DNA from: Amaurobius ferox
Taxonomy: Eukaryota; Arthropoda; Arachnida; Araneae; Amaurobiidae
Length of the DNA stretch: 64,000 nucleotides
Direction of reading: 5' to 3'
NCBI GenBank assembly: GCA_951213105.1
Contig: OX578134.1
Span: forward strand, 137,780,793 to 137,844,792
Shown here: positions 45,240 through 59,030 of the stretch, piece by piece
Position numbering within the stretch: the stretch's first letter is position 1
Layout of the letters: each line of letters opens with the position of its first letter
Position numbers and translations under genes: made by a program
Notes under the pieces: model-generated
Databases searched by the model: none
Seen by the model: only the letters and a program-made list of their open reading frames with translations
What the model was told of the DNA's origin: nothing

Positions 45240-45700
45240 ATAAGTTAAGTAAATGGAATGCTGCGATTTTGATTTCCCCCAAAACTACTAAACTCATTGC
45301 AAGTATATAATCGCCAATTATTTAGAACATTTTGTAAAAAGAAAATATTAAGGAAATGAAGTTGAAAGAAAGCAATAAGTTCATTTATGCGAGCAAGAAC
45401 ACAGAATTATTTACCGATGAGATCAACAGAATGGAATGTTGCAGTTATTCTTCCATCCTCAAAGTACCATTTAATTCTACGGAAGTTCAAGTTAACCGAT
45501 GCCTCATTAAATTGCATTAGAAATATTTATGACATGTGCATACAAATTAAATGAACTTATTAATAATTGCATCTGCACGTGCAATATCTTCATCGGAATC
45601 ATATGCGGGTGGCTTCAGCAATGGAATGTTGCACAATTATTATTCCATCCTCAAACCACCATTTAATTCTACAAAAGCGGCAGTTAGCCAAACCTTTGAA
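45240..45700. repeat. Degenerate tandem repeat, ~185-bp period
   Basis: AATGGAATGTTGCA followed by TTCCATCCTCAAA and CCATTTAATTCTAC occurs at 45428 and 45618, with a weaker unit near 45252. Confidence 0.55.
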
Positions 45701-47439
45701 GGGTAGTCGCGCTCATCCACTCTTCAAGGATTCCATAAAAGCAAAAAGAAATGGCATAAAAGAAGACAAAAGGGTGCAAGACGGTCCACGGGGCAAGGGT
45801 GTCCACGCTCTGCTAAGCCTAACATGGCGGAAAGATGAACGATAAACATCACCGAAGCGGGAGGGAGGGGGATTTCCCTGTCTCGTTGAACCTCGGAACT
45901 ATTTTTCATTTCCTTCTAGATGAAAGAACATACTGACCGATCGTCTGACTGACTTTTTGACAGATCGTATCGCCATCCTGAAAGAAGGAAGGCAGGTAAG
46001 AAGGTTTGACTGGATTTAGATCCAACGGTTGAATGGATCTATAGACTAGGTTATTATGCACCGGAGACTTTCTCTCCGTGCGAGCAGGCTTCGACTCTTC
46101 ACCCTGGAGCACATTTTCCGAAGCACAGAAGTATACTGTGCTGATAATACAAAAATCATCATAGGTCTAGGTTAGATAATAAAACCCCAGTACAAAGGCT
46201 TAATAGTAAATCAAGATTGCTCACCATTTACTATCTGCTGGATCACGTCTGATTTACCTCACTGATGAACTACATAGTGATTTGAAGAAACTTGTTGATG
46301 TATTAGCCAACCTCACAATATTACCTTTGACGTGCTACTAACACTTATCAATGACTGCATATTTGTTTTCGCATTTTTATCCAGCGATTTTGATAAGTGA
46401 ATTAACACAATAAAATAATTAGATATGAACTACTTACCACTGTTAAATTGTGTTTTGTTGAAATGGTGTCTTCAGGTTCAAATGGCTCAAATTATAAAGC
46501 TGCTTATGTTCTAGGTACATATCCACCTTTAATTACCCGGAGAAACTAAACCCACTTTAGCGGTACCGGATTAGGAATTCTTAGAACTCCAGAATTCACT
46601 GAAACGTTAAATCATGTCATTTCACTGCTTTACAATTCCTTTTATTTAATTAAAAGTTCCATGTGATGTGCAGTAGTTTTTGATGGAGTTCATTTTCAAT
46701 GGGTTGCTCTCTTAAACATTCAATGAATTTTTCTTTAAAATTACCTTAAAGTTTTATAATAATCTTATGGGTTAAATATATCTCTCCTAAATGAAAATTA
46801 AGAAAAACAACTTACCCAGTACAAATGGCGTTAATGCTGCAATATAATGCATAGCTATAGAATAATTATTTACAACATACATTAAAGAAGTCTATCGTTT
46901 AATTTATATAACAAAGCTTCAACTATGAAAAACCAAAAAACTGAAATCCATATTCAATAGCTATTAAAAGTATGTTGAGTCCTACCGAAGAAATTATAAA
47001 ATATTAATAAAAATTAAAATATTTTATAGATATGGAACAACGTTATATGGGTCTTTTGTTCTATGCTATATCCTTATACACTTTCTGATTTACTGATGCT
47101 ATTAATGTAAAAAAATGCAGCAAACAGGACCAAGCGTGTAAAAAAAGTAAAAATAAGACATGAAACGATCACTTTAAAGACGTTGATCTTTTCTTCAGAA
47201 GTTCTAGGATCAAAATCCATCTCCAATAGAGAAAAAATCTTTTAGAATATTCTTCTTACTACATAACGACACCAACATTTGGATGCGAAAATGGATTCTG
47301 AAAATGTAACCATAATTTATCGCGTGACATCTAGTGATTCCGTTATGTATTATCATAAAAAATTAATAAATAAAAAACAAGTTTCACCAGAATTGGATGA
47401 TAAAATTGAAAACAATAATCCCCATTTATTTATATCCAA
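45701..47439. other. Intergenic, no supported gene
   Basis: A slightly GC-rich part (45690-46110) has short frames on both strands without recognisable domains. The rest is AT-rich and blank. Confidence 0.4.
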
Positions 47440-48070
47440 GACAAGCAACCAAATGTAAGTACAACACCTCCACCGCCTTGCTTTACTGTCGGCACCAAGT
47501 TCTTTGGATTTAGCTCTCTATCCTGCCTTCGCTAAACAATAATGAGACCATCTGAACCGAAAATATAAAATTTGCTCTCATTCACAAAAATGATCTGATC
47601 CCAATATAGAAAAGGTCTATTTATCATTGATTTTAAGAATGAGAACGTGAGTTTTTGTTTATCTTACGAAACATTTTCTTCATGCAGAGCAACTATGGTA
47701 TCCGGCTAATATAATCACACTTCTTACAGTTTTAGGACACACTTATATATCAAAATTTTCATTAAAAATCTGCAAAAGCGCTTCTTCAGTACTGAACCGC
47801 GGATTTCTTGATATTCTTCTACGTATGAAACGTTAGTCCCTCAGGGTATGCTTCTGTGGACGGCTCATTCTATTCGTGTTTAGAACTTGTTTTTCTTCCT
47901 TTAATCACTTTATAACGTTGAAAATTGTAGAACGCAGCAAATTTAGATTTTTAACAATTTCTTAAATAGATTTACCATTTTGGAATGAAAAATAAATAGT
48001 TTTCTAACTTTAATTGATGTTTCTTTATGACACTATGCCACTAAACCCACTAAATTAGAATTTCATTGCA
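47440..48070 (-). pseudogene. Tc1-like transposase relic (Tc1-d)
   Basis: In one minus-strand frame near 47450-47600: DQIIFVNESKFYIFGSDG, a stop, then DRELNPKNLVPTVKQGGGG, the usual Tc1 order around the first catalytic Asp. That Asp is Asn here (VNESKF for xDESKF). Farther upstream (47700-48040) weaker helix-turn-helix traces appear with many stops. The second half of the catalytic domain was not found. TIR-like sequence may lie in the adjacent D repeat (48180-48437). The subfamily is distinct from Tc1-a, c and e. Confidence 0.7.
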
Positions 48071-48139
48071 GAATAAATTTCCGAACATAAAGTCAAACGA
48101 TATTTAAATTGATGTCAAAACCAAACAGAAAAATAAATA

Positions 48140-48437
48140 AATAAACGCAACGAACGACTTTTTTAACTTCTACTATTAAAAAAGGTGTCCCAAAACTTTT
48201 GTGGACTGTTTTCTGCATTGCTGGTTAATTTTTAATTTAACTTATTATTATGATAAATGTTATGGACAGTTTTGTAAAGAATAGAATAAAGATCTTATTT
48301 AAAAATACAGTGAAGAGTTATTCTAATTTAATTTTCTTGCATTACTACTTTTACAGCAGAACCTAAGGTGTCCCAACACTTTTATAAGCTACTGTATACA
48401 GTAACTCATAAAAGTATTGGGACACCTTAGCTGTATA
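48140..48437. repeat. Repeat D, copy 1, ending in a long palindrome
   Basis: Starts near AAAAAGGTGTCCCAAAACTT and ends in a ~69-bp palindrome (48367-48435) in which CTAAGGTGTCCCAACACTTT faces AAAAGTATTGGGACACCTTAG across CTGTATACAG. This looks like two Tc1-type ends abutting at TA. Nearly the same sequence recurs at 50500-50795. Confidence 0.7.
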
Positions 48438-49628
48438 AATTTCCAAACATAAAGTCAAACGATATTTAAATTGATACCAAAACATTGGGAAAACTAAACA
48501 CAAAAGATCAATCATGCATAAAGCATTGATTATGACACACTTTCCAACTGCAATGCAATTTTATTTAAACATATCTAAAATGCGATACATTCAGCTGTAA
48601 TATTTTTTAAATTATCACAATACTACATTAATTTATTATATTTCAAAACTTCAAACTTTATCGAAAAAAAATGAACTTTATTCAAATGATGTCATTGAAA
48701 TATAAGTCTCCTCGTTTAAATATCTCTAAAATGCGATACACTAATCGGTAATATTTTTTAAATTATCATAATAACACAATAATTTATTACATTTGAAAAC
48801 TTAAAACTTCATCGAAAGAAATGAACTTTATTCAAATGACGTCATTGAAATATACATCGCCTGGCTCTCTATGTAGAGGATATAAATATTTCATTCATAC
48901 ACTTTTATTCCATTCCTTTCATTCACCACAATACTACAATAATTCATTTTACTTAAAAATTAAAACCATGGAGGTAAACGTAATTTAACTCTATGCTTAA
49001 AATTTTATCGAAAAAATCTGCTATAAAATTGTCTGTTCTCTATGTAAAATCAATGAACGTTTCATTCTTATCAGCTATATTTCAGACTCAAACAGCAAAA
49101 TAATTTTGTGTTAAAAAAATTCAACAATTCATATACAACTCATCCTACTTATTTATGTGTTTACATTCTCCATAAGTAAAAATTAGGCTTCAATGTAGAA
49201 ATAATCAAAGTTTGATGATCATTCAAAATTAAATATATTGTAATTGCGTTATTTCAGAATGTAGATGCACAGAAATTAAGCAAAAATAAAGTGGTTTTAG
49301 GACGCATACAACACTAAATATAAATTAAAAAGAACTTTAAAAATCACGATTTTGACACACGCTGCGGATGGCATTGATCATTTAAACTCAAATATATTGT
49401 AACTGCGTTGTTTCAGAATAAAGATGCACATAAATTAAGCAAAAATGAAATAGTTTTAGGACTGACACTAAATATAAAATAAACACACTAAAACACTAAA
49501 TATAAAATAAATATAAAATACAACACTAAATATAAAAAAAAAGAACTTTAAAAACCACGATTTTGACACACGATGGATGCCATATTTTATTTTGAAGTGG
49601 GTCACGCGATCTCTTCATATAATATGGG

Positions 49629-49740
49629 TTGTTGTTGTTGAGACCCAGCGTGAACACGGCGGCAGTTTTGGCAGCAGAGGGAATCGAACCCGGGCCTACC
49701 GAGTGCAATTCCCGCGAGCTAACCACTGGGCTACCGCGCC
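49629..49740 (-). mobile_element. tRNA-derived SINE
   Basis: On the minus strand: GGGCGCGGTAGCCCAGTGG with TTAGC (box A-like, ~49710-49738), then GGGTTCGATTCCC (box B, 49679-49691), then CTGCCGCCGTGTTCA and a CAACAACAAC tail. About 112 bp. It shares the first tRNA-like words and the CTGCCGCCGTGTTCA body with the 5S-headed SINEs. It is flanked by CTTCATATAATATGGG (49613-49628) and CTTCATACAATATGGG (49741-49756). Confidence 0.85.
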
Positions 49741-49756
49741 CTTCATACAATATGGG

Positions 49757-50092
49757 TTGTTGTTGTTGAGACCCAGACCGTCCGACCTACCAGAAAGGTG
49801 TAAAGTAACCGTTTGGACGGCCCGGAAAGTGCCACTCAATTTAGACCGGAACCCAGTGGGGGAGGCATCCACAGGGACCGTACCCTCCGTTCCCTACAAC
49901 CAACCTCTCGGAAGGACTTACGGACCCACATGTTTAGCGTGATCGTACTCCGCATGAACGCGGCGGCAATTATGGCAGCTTGCAAATCCAGCGCGCAAAC
50001 CACCGGACTACCGCACCCGAAATGTGACAACAGCACGCGGTGTTCCCAGGTGGTCACCCACCCAAGTGCTAACCGCGCCCGATGCTGCTTGA
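49757..50092 (-). mobile_element. 5S-type SINE, 5S head truncated
   Basis: Body and tail match 35427-35694. The 5S part is reduced to its 3' ~67 nt (50026-50092, including the GGGCGCGGTTAGCACTTGG control region). Flanked by the second and third copies of the 16-bp target site (49741-49756 and 50093-50108). Frames such as 49813-50100 are spurious. Confidence 0.85.
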
Positions 50093-50499
50093 CTTCATAG
50101 AATATGGGTGTAATTATTATTTTAATTTTTATTTAAAAACTACCGAACATATCTTGCTGAAACTGTTTTATATATCTTATGGGATAATTTGAATATATCC
50201 TAAAATTTTCCAAACAATTTGTGAATTTTAACTTCGCTTAATAAATGTTTGAAAAAGTAGATCCCATAGGGTTCAAAGTATTTCATCTCTTCAACTCGGG
50301 TTTAGTCCAAAACTAATTGGGTGATATTATTCATTTATATTCCCATAGGTCCCACAGACCGTCTGAACAACAACAAACTAAAATTTCATTTTGATAAAGT
50401 CATTTTTACGGTAGTTATCGTGCTGACAGACAGACATAATGAACAAAGTTATAAACACTTTTCAACTATGTTGTAAATTGTTAACAAAAAATAAATAAA

Positions 50500-50795
50500 T
50501 GTATACAGCAAATGACTTTTTTCACTTTTACTTTTTCCGAAAAAAAAAAAAGGTGTCGTGGACTGTTTTTTTGCATTGCTCGTTAATTTTTAATTTAACT
50601 TTTTATTATGATAAATGCTATGCAGAGTTTTGTAAAGAATAGAATAAAGGTCTTATTTAAAAATACAATGAAAAAATATTCTAATTTAATTCTCTTGCGT
50701 TACTACTTTTACAGCAAAACCTAAGGTGTCCCAACACTTTTGTGAGTTAATGTATACAGTAGCTCATAAAAGTGTCGGGACACCTTAGCTGTAAA
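50500..50795. repeat. Repeat D, copy 2, with terminal palindrome
   Basis: Same order as 48140-48437, including the TATGATAAATG and ACTACTTTTACAGC words and the palindrome at 50722-50790 (CTAAGGTGTCCCAACACTTT facing AAAAGTGTCGGGACACCTTAG). Confidence 0.7.
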
Positions 50796-50798
50796 ATA

Positions 50799-50837
50799 GT
50801 TAGAAGTATTTTTAATATATTAAAATACTTCTAACTA
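50799..50837. repeat. Inverted repeat with 17-bp arms
   Basis: AGTTAGAAGTATTTTAA-type arms face each other across an AT core. It lies immediately beyond repeat D copy 2. Confidence 0.8.
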
Positions 50838-52725
<1,888 letters not shown>

Positions 52726-52733
52726 TATAAATA

Positions 52734-54083
52734 CACTCATTGCCATAAAAATTTTCGCAACAAGAAGTAATTGTAGGATTGTAACGAAACTTGGCATGAA
52801 GGTACGAGTCAGATAGATATGCAAATGATAAGGAATACAGTGTGCGCATTGCTTAATGCCACAAGAGGACGTTGATTTTCGTTCTCCATAGCGCAGAAAA
52901 AAGATACGCAGAGGCTTTTTGCCTGTACTTAATCTGTTGCAGAGTGACGCTTTTACATTAGGGATGCCGTTACGCCGCCATCGAAGACAATATGATCAGC
53001 TGTCAGAGTTCGAGAGGGGAAGAATCATCGGGATGATGGAAGCCGGGTGGTCAGCTCGGCCAGTAGCTCGTCACCTAGGTCGTTCTGACTTTACTGTGAG
53101 GAGGTGTTGGGACCATTGAACGAGAGAGAGGTCGCATACACGGCGCTCAGGCTCAGGACGTCCTGGACAGACCAATAGCAGAGAAGACCGTCACATCACA
53201 CGACATGCACGCACAGCGCCAACTGCTTCATTGTCCGCCATCCTGACATAGGTAGCACATTCACTAATGGGTGTCTATCCGTATATCCGTACTATCGAGA
53301 GGTGCCTGGCTGAAGGACATTTGGTATCACGGCGTCCATTATGTGTGCTGCCAATGAGACCCACTCATACTCGCCTCCGTTTACAGTGGTGTCGCTCTCG
53401 ACGGGATTAGACCGCAACCGAATGAAACCAGGTCGTCTTCAGCAAAGAATTGAGATTCAATTTGGGCAATGATAACAACCGTGTACGTGTGTTAGGGCCC
53501 CGTGGTGAGCTCCTCAATCCTGCCTTCAGTTTACAGCAGTGCACCACTCCCATAACTGGTGTGATGGTATGAGGTATCGTCGCATACGACACCCGGTCAC
53601 CTCTAATATTGATCCACGGAACCATGACAGCCCAGCGGCACGTTTGTGACATCCTTCAGCTGCATATGTTGCCTTTCATGACAGGGCTCTCAGGAGGCAT
53701 TTTTCAACAGGACAATGCTCGACTACACACAGTAAGGGTGTCACAGGAATGCCTCCGCCACATTACCACCTTTCTTTGGTCTGCCCGATCCCCAGATTTG
53801 TCAGCGATCGAGTATGTCTGGGATTACTTGGGACGGTAAGTTGGACAGTCTACGAGTATGGTCGAACTAGAGGCGCGTTTGCAACAACTGTGGAATGAGA
53901 TGACTCAGGGCACCATACCTGTATGCATCAATGCCCGCCCATATCTCATCGTGTATTCACTCTAGAGATGGCCCAACAGGATACTAGAACCTCCATTTAT
54001 TTGTAGTTCTTTTCTGTAATAAATGATCCTTTTGCTTTGATTTTGTAATTACTTACTTATATCAACGTTTTTGCAAAAGGGTG
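52734..54083 (+). mobile_element. Tc1-like transposon, complete ends (Tc1-e)
   Basis: 1350 bp with TA at both borders (52732-52733 and 54084-54085). The ends CACTCATTGCCATAAAAATT (left) and CACCCTTTTGCAAAAACGTT (right, minus strand) are diverged inverted repeats. The left side adjoins the (TA)n array. Confidence 0.85.
52958..53965 (+). pseudogene. Tc1-like transposase, decayed (Tc1-e)
   Basis: The helix-turn-helix is clear at the start (QLSEFERGRIIGMMEAGWSA, then SDFTVRRCWDH) and is followed by an in-frame stop at 53117-53119. The first catalytic motif reads VFSKELRF (53437-53460), so the Asp of the DESRF motif is gone. The second Asp is kept in IFQQDNARLHTVRVS (53697-53745), and the third acidic residue in RSPDLSAIEYVWDYLGR before another stop. 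The C-terminal RLQQLWNEMTQG and INARPYL follow near 53875-53950. Several stops and at least one frameshift make it non-functional. Confidence 0.88.
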
Positions 54084-56292
54084 TATATTTATCACACGAA
54101 AAATGAAATAGGAGAGATAAAATAAGATTTGCTCTCCATGGAATAAACATAGCTGTTTCATAGATTTGCATTCTCTAAAATTTTAGATGTAGGGAAGGCC
54201 TGACCATGGAAACATCCAATGCAATTGAACGGGTGAGTATGCATCGGATGCTTGCATCGGTTTCAGGCTGACTTTTTTAATTTATTTCCACTTAACACTC
54301 GACTAGTCACACCAGAGCCAGTAAATGTTCAAAATCGCTGGGTCGAGTTGCACGTCACAGTCCTTTCCTGCTTCAATGTTAACATTTAAATTTTTTTTTT
54401 ATAGACAGAATATCCTACATAACACAGAAACAAAAACATCCAATTATATTTAAAATAACATAGGAAACTTTTTGTTATTACATACTATTATTCACTTAGA
54501 AACTTAGCTTTCGAACTTAATTTAGCTTTAACTTTTCATGTTTACAAGGACCGTTTGATAAAGGAGCCAAGTTATTGATAACAAATTTTACGTATGGTAT
54601 TGTCAGCTCTATTGCTATACGTAAAAGTTTTCGTGTTCAAAACGGTTTGTACTGTGGGATAAGATCACTATCGTGATTACAAACAATATAGTTTATTTAT
54701 ATCAGTTGCGATATTTAGACGTCTCAAAAACAAATTTATGTAAGAATTAAACAAGATGCAGGCTCAGATTAATATCTGAATTCTTCAGCTGTAATGCTTC
54801 AAAATTAACTACTTAAAGAGCCAAAAATAGCAATATTTATTTTTTTAAACTATACCTATAATGGAATCCATCCATCCTAGATGGATGGATTTCATCTTCC
54901 TAGCCCATACCCCGCTAAAGATGAGAGTTGGCTTCCCGAAAACTATCGTTTAGTACCATAAGAATTTACTATATCTACGTATAAAAAATATACGATAACC
55001 TTAATACTTCTATTTACCTGATCAATAACGCTCTGTATACACACCACCAGCTAGCTCAATATATAACTTCAAATCTTTTAGTGCATGTCACTCACCGTAT
55101 TGAGTCATTCAACATTTTGGTTGTTCATTTATTGGCAAAAAATCGGTTATTACTCTGAAATTTAACGGTAAATTATCGTGCTGAGCAATCGGTAAATCTT
55201 TTACCGACCAGACATTCCTGAGCCATATTCGTGTTCTGCCACCAGTCCGATCACTCGGTCTCTGGGGCAAATTTTACCGATGATCTGTCGGTGATATTTT
55301 GCTTCGTGAGATTCCAATTTGTGACGAAGACACAAATATGTTTCAGCAAGGGAAGCCAGTATGCGCCTCATGATTATTAGGTACTACAGTTAATCAAATA
55401 ATAATAATAAAAGCAAAAGCAATTTACAAAGATTTAGAAATTGCTCAACCAAGGGGGCTTACATCCATTTAAAGATTTTAAACATTGATTCAAACTGCTA
55501 TACTAACACCTGTGGTATATAAATATATATAATAAAATTGCATAAAACACAAGGTAAGTTAAAGTTCTAGTTGGGAAATTGAAGACATGGCTCACTTTTT
55601 ATTTTAAACAACTATTCCATGGAAAATAAATTGTTCAGTTATCCTTTTAAGTGCAGGGGGACGTTTATTAATCAAAGGAAAATGCAAAATACCGTAATTC
55701 ATTTGTGTGAAAGAAATAATGAAAAAACTTCTTTAATAGCATTTTTGACAATGCAAGAGAACGCCATTCACTTATACGGAAAAAATGATAGAAGCTTTGT
55801 TCCCGGGTATAAAGAATGGAAGAAAAAAAATGACACTTTCTCCCTCTCTCACTGCAACAATAAGAAATGAAAACAGGAAGAGAAAAAGTGATACATTTGG
55901 CGTGCAAGAAATAAGATGGCGCAGTTAAGCGAGCACTCATTAGTCTTACAACGGTTTTATAGTGTAGCCCACGCCCTACTATAAGGCTCATTTCCATAAA
56001 ATTGAGCCAATTTATCAAACTGCGAGCCTCGTTGTGCAGACTATAATACTCTCCTTCTTGGTCTCTACCCGTCAATTGTTGGGGGCCGCACTCTACTTTA
56101 AGGAAAGAGAATGGACTTGACCTTCCATATAGAAATCATCTGATAAAAACTAAGCGGTCACTGCTCCTGAAATGACTTGGTTATTGAAAAAGTAAATATA
56201 TATATTCGTGTTCAACAGAAAGCAGGTAATTTGCTGATTTTAAAGTGACAATGTACTTTATTCTCAATATCCATCTGTATTAAAACAAGAAA
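54084..56292. other. Long intergenic stretch, unrecognised frames only
   Basis: At 55619-55870 (plus, 83 codons) and 55668-56075 (minus, 135 codons) overlapping frames lie on opposite strands. The plus frame has a weak internal repeat (MQNTVIHL and MQENAIHL, ~33 codons apart). I recognise no domain in either and cannot choose between them. The rest is blank. Confidence 0.35.
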
Positions 56293-57138
56293 GATCAATC
56301 ATGCATACAGCATTGATTATGAAACACTTTCCAACTGAAATGCAATTTTATTTAAACATCTCTAAAATACAATACATTCAGCTCTGATATATTATAAATT
56401 ATCACAGTACTACAATAATTTATTATATTTGAAAACTTCATCGAAACAAATGAACTTTATTCAAATGACGTCATCGAAATATAAATTGCCTGGCTCTTTA
56501 TGTAAAAGGAGTGAATATTTAATTCATACACTTTTATTCCAGATTCCCGAGTTAAATAATTTTGCGTGAAAAAAATCCAGCAATTCTTATACAACTCATC
56601 TTGCAATCACTTGTTTACATTCTACATCCATTAAAATTAGGCTTCGTTGTAGAAATAATCAAAGTTTGATGATCATTTAAACTAAAAAATATTGTAATTG
56701 CGTTCGCATAGAATATAGATGCACAGAAAATACGCAAAAGTAAAGCGATTTTAGGACGGATGCAACACTAAATATAAATTTAAAAGAACTTTAAAAATCA
56801 CGATTTTTACACTAGGAGAAAAAAGCTGGATGCCATATTTTATTTTGAAGTGGATCACGCGATCTCATCATGTATTATGGACGTATTTATTATTTTAATT
56901 TTTATTTAAATAACTACCGAACATATTTTGCTGCTAATTTTTTCAACCCGGGTTTAATCCAAAACTAATTGGGTGATATTATTCATTTACATTCCCATAT
57001 GTCCCACAGACTCTTTTAACATCATACTAAAATTTCCTTTTGATAAAGTCATTTTTACGACAGTTAGCGTGTGAACGAATAGACAGAATGATCAGAGTCA
57101 TGAACACTTTTCAACTATGTTGGAAAGTGTTAAAAAAT
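56293..57138 (+). mobile_element. Family C element, copy C3 (internally deleted)
   Basis: 5' end GATCAATCATGCATACAGCA and 3' hairpin AACACTTTTCAACTATGTTGGAAAGTGTT (two blocks, ending near 57132). Shorter than C1 and C2 through internal deletions. At the position of the C2 SINEs it has an uninterrupted CATCATGTATTATGG (56866-56880), i.e. an empty site. Confidence 0.75.
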
Positions 57139-58363
57139 CCTGTGATTTTTTGGCATTGCACTACAAACAGTTGGTAAAACACTAAAACACACAGTTCTAA
57201 AATTTTGTATATAGACACTAATATGAAATTATACATGTACAAGACGGACTTAGAATGTTTTTATTTGAATAGTTTTAAATTTTATCGAAAGAGCTCTCAA
57301 AGCTTCCGGAATTAGCAACAGTCAGCAAACAGAGATGGAGCCCCATATTACCTATTAATGTGAAGGTATGAGTACAGGTTTCAACATCGTTGTATTGCGT
57401 CAAATAAGATGTTTTGAGAGTAATATTGCTTACTTGCCGAACTTTGTTGAAGCATGTATGTAATGGTAGTTCAGATAGTCCAGGGAAGAGACATTTCAGG
57501 TTACAAAATCTACTTTATTAGATGACAGTCGTAAAACCTAATTTGTTACATTGGGCCGAGCTCTCCGTCGGCGTCCATCTCGTAAGAAATCTCAGTGCAC
57601 CCTGCGTTAGTTTACACAATTTACAGTTATAGCGGAGAACGGAATTTGTGACGACATGGGATGTATTCTGTCTGCTCGTTCCTTATGCTTTAAAAATGTG
57701 ATGGGATGGAGTTTCATATGAGAAATTTTACGTAGGGGTTAAGATTGGTGACCATATATGGTATGGTAGAGGAAAAGAGGAAGTACTGGCAGACTTTGTT
57801 AATATAAGTAGCGTGGGATAGAATTTAATATAGTTTCAATACGTGCGTTGCATGAAATAGGAATTTGGAATAATAATTATGAAAGAAAAGCGCGCGTTAT
57901 TGGGAAAAGCCTTAAAATTTCTGTATCACCCCCCCCCTCCAAAGAAAAAGGATTGGGCAGACACACTTCATCCCCAAGGCTGTTTAAAGCATGGCATTTG
58001 AATATAAAATCAAAAGTAAAAATCACAATAAAAATTACAATATAAAAAGCAGTGATAATATAAATATTTACAAACCTGAGAACTGTAGATGTTTCATCAA
58101 TTACATTAATATTATGAAGATTTTCCATAAGAACAAATGATTTTAATAGACACACGATACATTATGATAATAGTTCAACAGATTATTTTTTATTCTATGT
58201 TGTATAAGTGTGATGAATTAGTTTATGTTTAAAAAAATGTAGAGTTCTTTGATCAGGGGAATTCGCACACACCATTCACTTTTCTCACAGTGTTATGAAG
58301 GTTGTGTTTATGTTTGTGATGGCAAAACACATAGTTCAAAAATGTTACGTATAGGCACAACTA
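57139..58363. other. Intergenic, no supported gene
   Basis: A C9 run lies near 57930. Opposing short frames at 57848-58155 have no recognisable domain. Confidence 0.45.
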
Positions 58364-58880
58364 CACTAGCTTCCAAAAGTTAAGCACTGACGGTAAAACC
58401 AACAAAAATGGAAAAGTAAAGCTTTGATTAACTCAAAATTGTACATGAAGGTAACAAATGTGTTTATGCATTAAAGAAAACAAGAATTATGAACAAAGAT
58501 AAAAAATTATTTACTTTTCGTAAGTTATATGATGACGTCACATTTGGGTCATTAACAAAATGATGTTTAAAGACACACAAACCAAACAAAACTTATATTA
58601 ATATGATATGTCACCATCCCAGACCTTCGCACAAACTTTACAACGATTTTTCATGCTTTCAATGAGGTGATCAACCATCGCAGATGCAAGTAATGGCCAT
58701 TCCTCCAATAGAGCAATTTCCAACTCTCTGAGACTGGATGGAGGAGGTAAACGTGCAGAGACAGCCCGCCCGAGAGCATCACGAAGGTTTTCAATGGAAT
58801 TAAGGTCGGGGGAATACGCAGGCCACTCCATACGAGAAATGTCCTCACTTTCCTGGTATTCGATAGGGACACAACTGGGG
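58364..58880 (-). mobile_element. Tc1-like transposon, truncated (Tc1-f)
   Basis: The left end CACTAGCTTCCAAAAGTTAA follows TA and has the form of a Tc1 terminus. The matching right end is not found, and similarity to Tc1 stops near 58870, where mariner-type sequence begins. Confidence 0.7.
58600..58870 (-). pseudogene. Tc1-like transposase, C-terminal fragment (Tc1-f)
   Basis: The in-frame minus-strand segment reads DISRMEWPAYSPDLNSIEN (third catalytic residue, Glu, in SIEN), then LRDALGRAVSARLPPPSSL, then LLEEWPLLASAMVDHLIESM and KNRCKVC, the normal end of a Tc1-family transposase. The N-terminal half, with both catalytic Asp residues, is missing. The upstream part of the 132-codon frame (toward 58996) is not Tc1 but the wrong frame of the adjoining mariner fragment. 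Confidence 0.8.
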
Positions 58881-58914
58881 ATTGCTTGCAACTGGGGAAT
58901 TCGATGGGAATTGC

Positions 58915-59030
58915 ACCTGCTGCAGAAGGTGCAATGTTTCTGTCGGCGATTTTCCCAAACGCTGGCAAAATTTAATATTCGCATGCTGTTCTTCAAACGC
59001 CATTTCCGTTTTCGACGAACGTGAACGACT
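58915..59030 (-). pseudogene. Mariner-type transposase N-terminal fragment
   Basis: Minus-strand frame: MAFEEQHANIKFCQRLGKSP followed by TETLHLLQQV, i.e. the first helix-turn-helix of a mariner (mos1-like) transposase, where xxRxxIKFCxKLGKTATET is typical. It stops matching after ~32 residues. 59031-59200 on the same strand is the presumed leader and has no further mariner coding content. The catalytic domain is absent. Confidence 0.65.

Larger units (their letters stand above)
48506..50478 (+). mobile_element. Family C element, copy C2, carrying two SINEs
   Basis: 5' end GATCAATCATGCATAAAGCA followed by ACACTTTCCAACTGCAATGC. The 3' end near 50460-50478 has the AACACTTTTCAACTATG hairpin, with a short CAGACAGA tract just before it (50426-50434). 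The interior contains diverged internal repeats (CTCTAAAATGCGATACA at ~48562 and ~48724). Two SINEs sit at 49629-50092. Without them the element is ~1.5 kb. Flanked on both sides by repeat D. Confidence 0.75.

Noticed and set aside
46250..46310. CTGATGA word with a nearby GAA as a hammerhead
   Set aside because: The bases between do not form stem II directly followed by GAAA.
49629..49740. A functional tRNA gene
   Set aside because: It has box A and box B but no acceptor-stem pairing that I can see, and it continues into a SINE tail.
55619..56075. Opposite-strand frames of 83 and 135 codons as genes
   Set aside because: They overlap each other, show no recognisable domain and lie in low-complexity AT-rich DNA.
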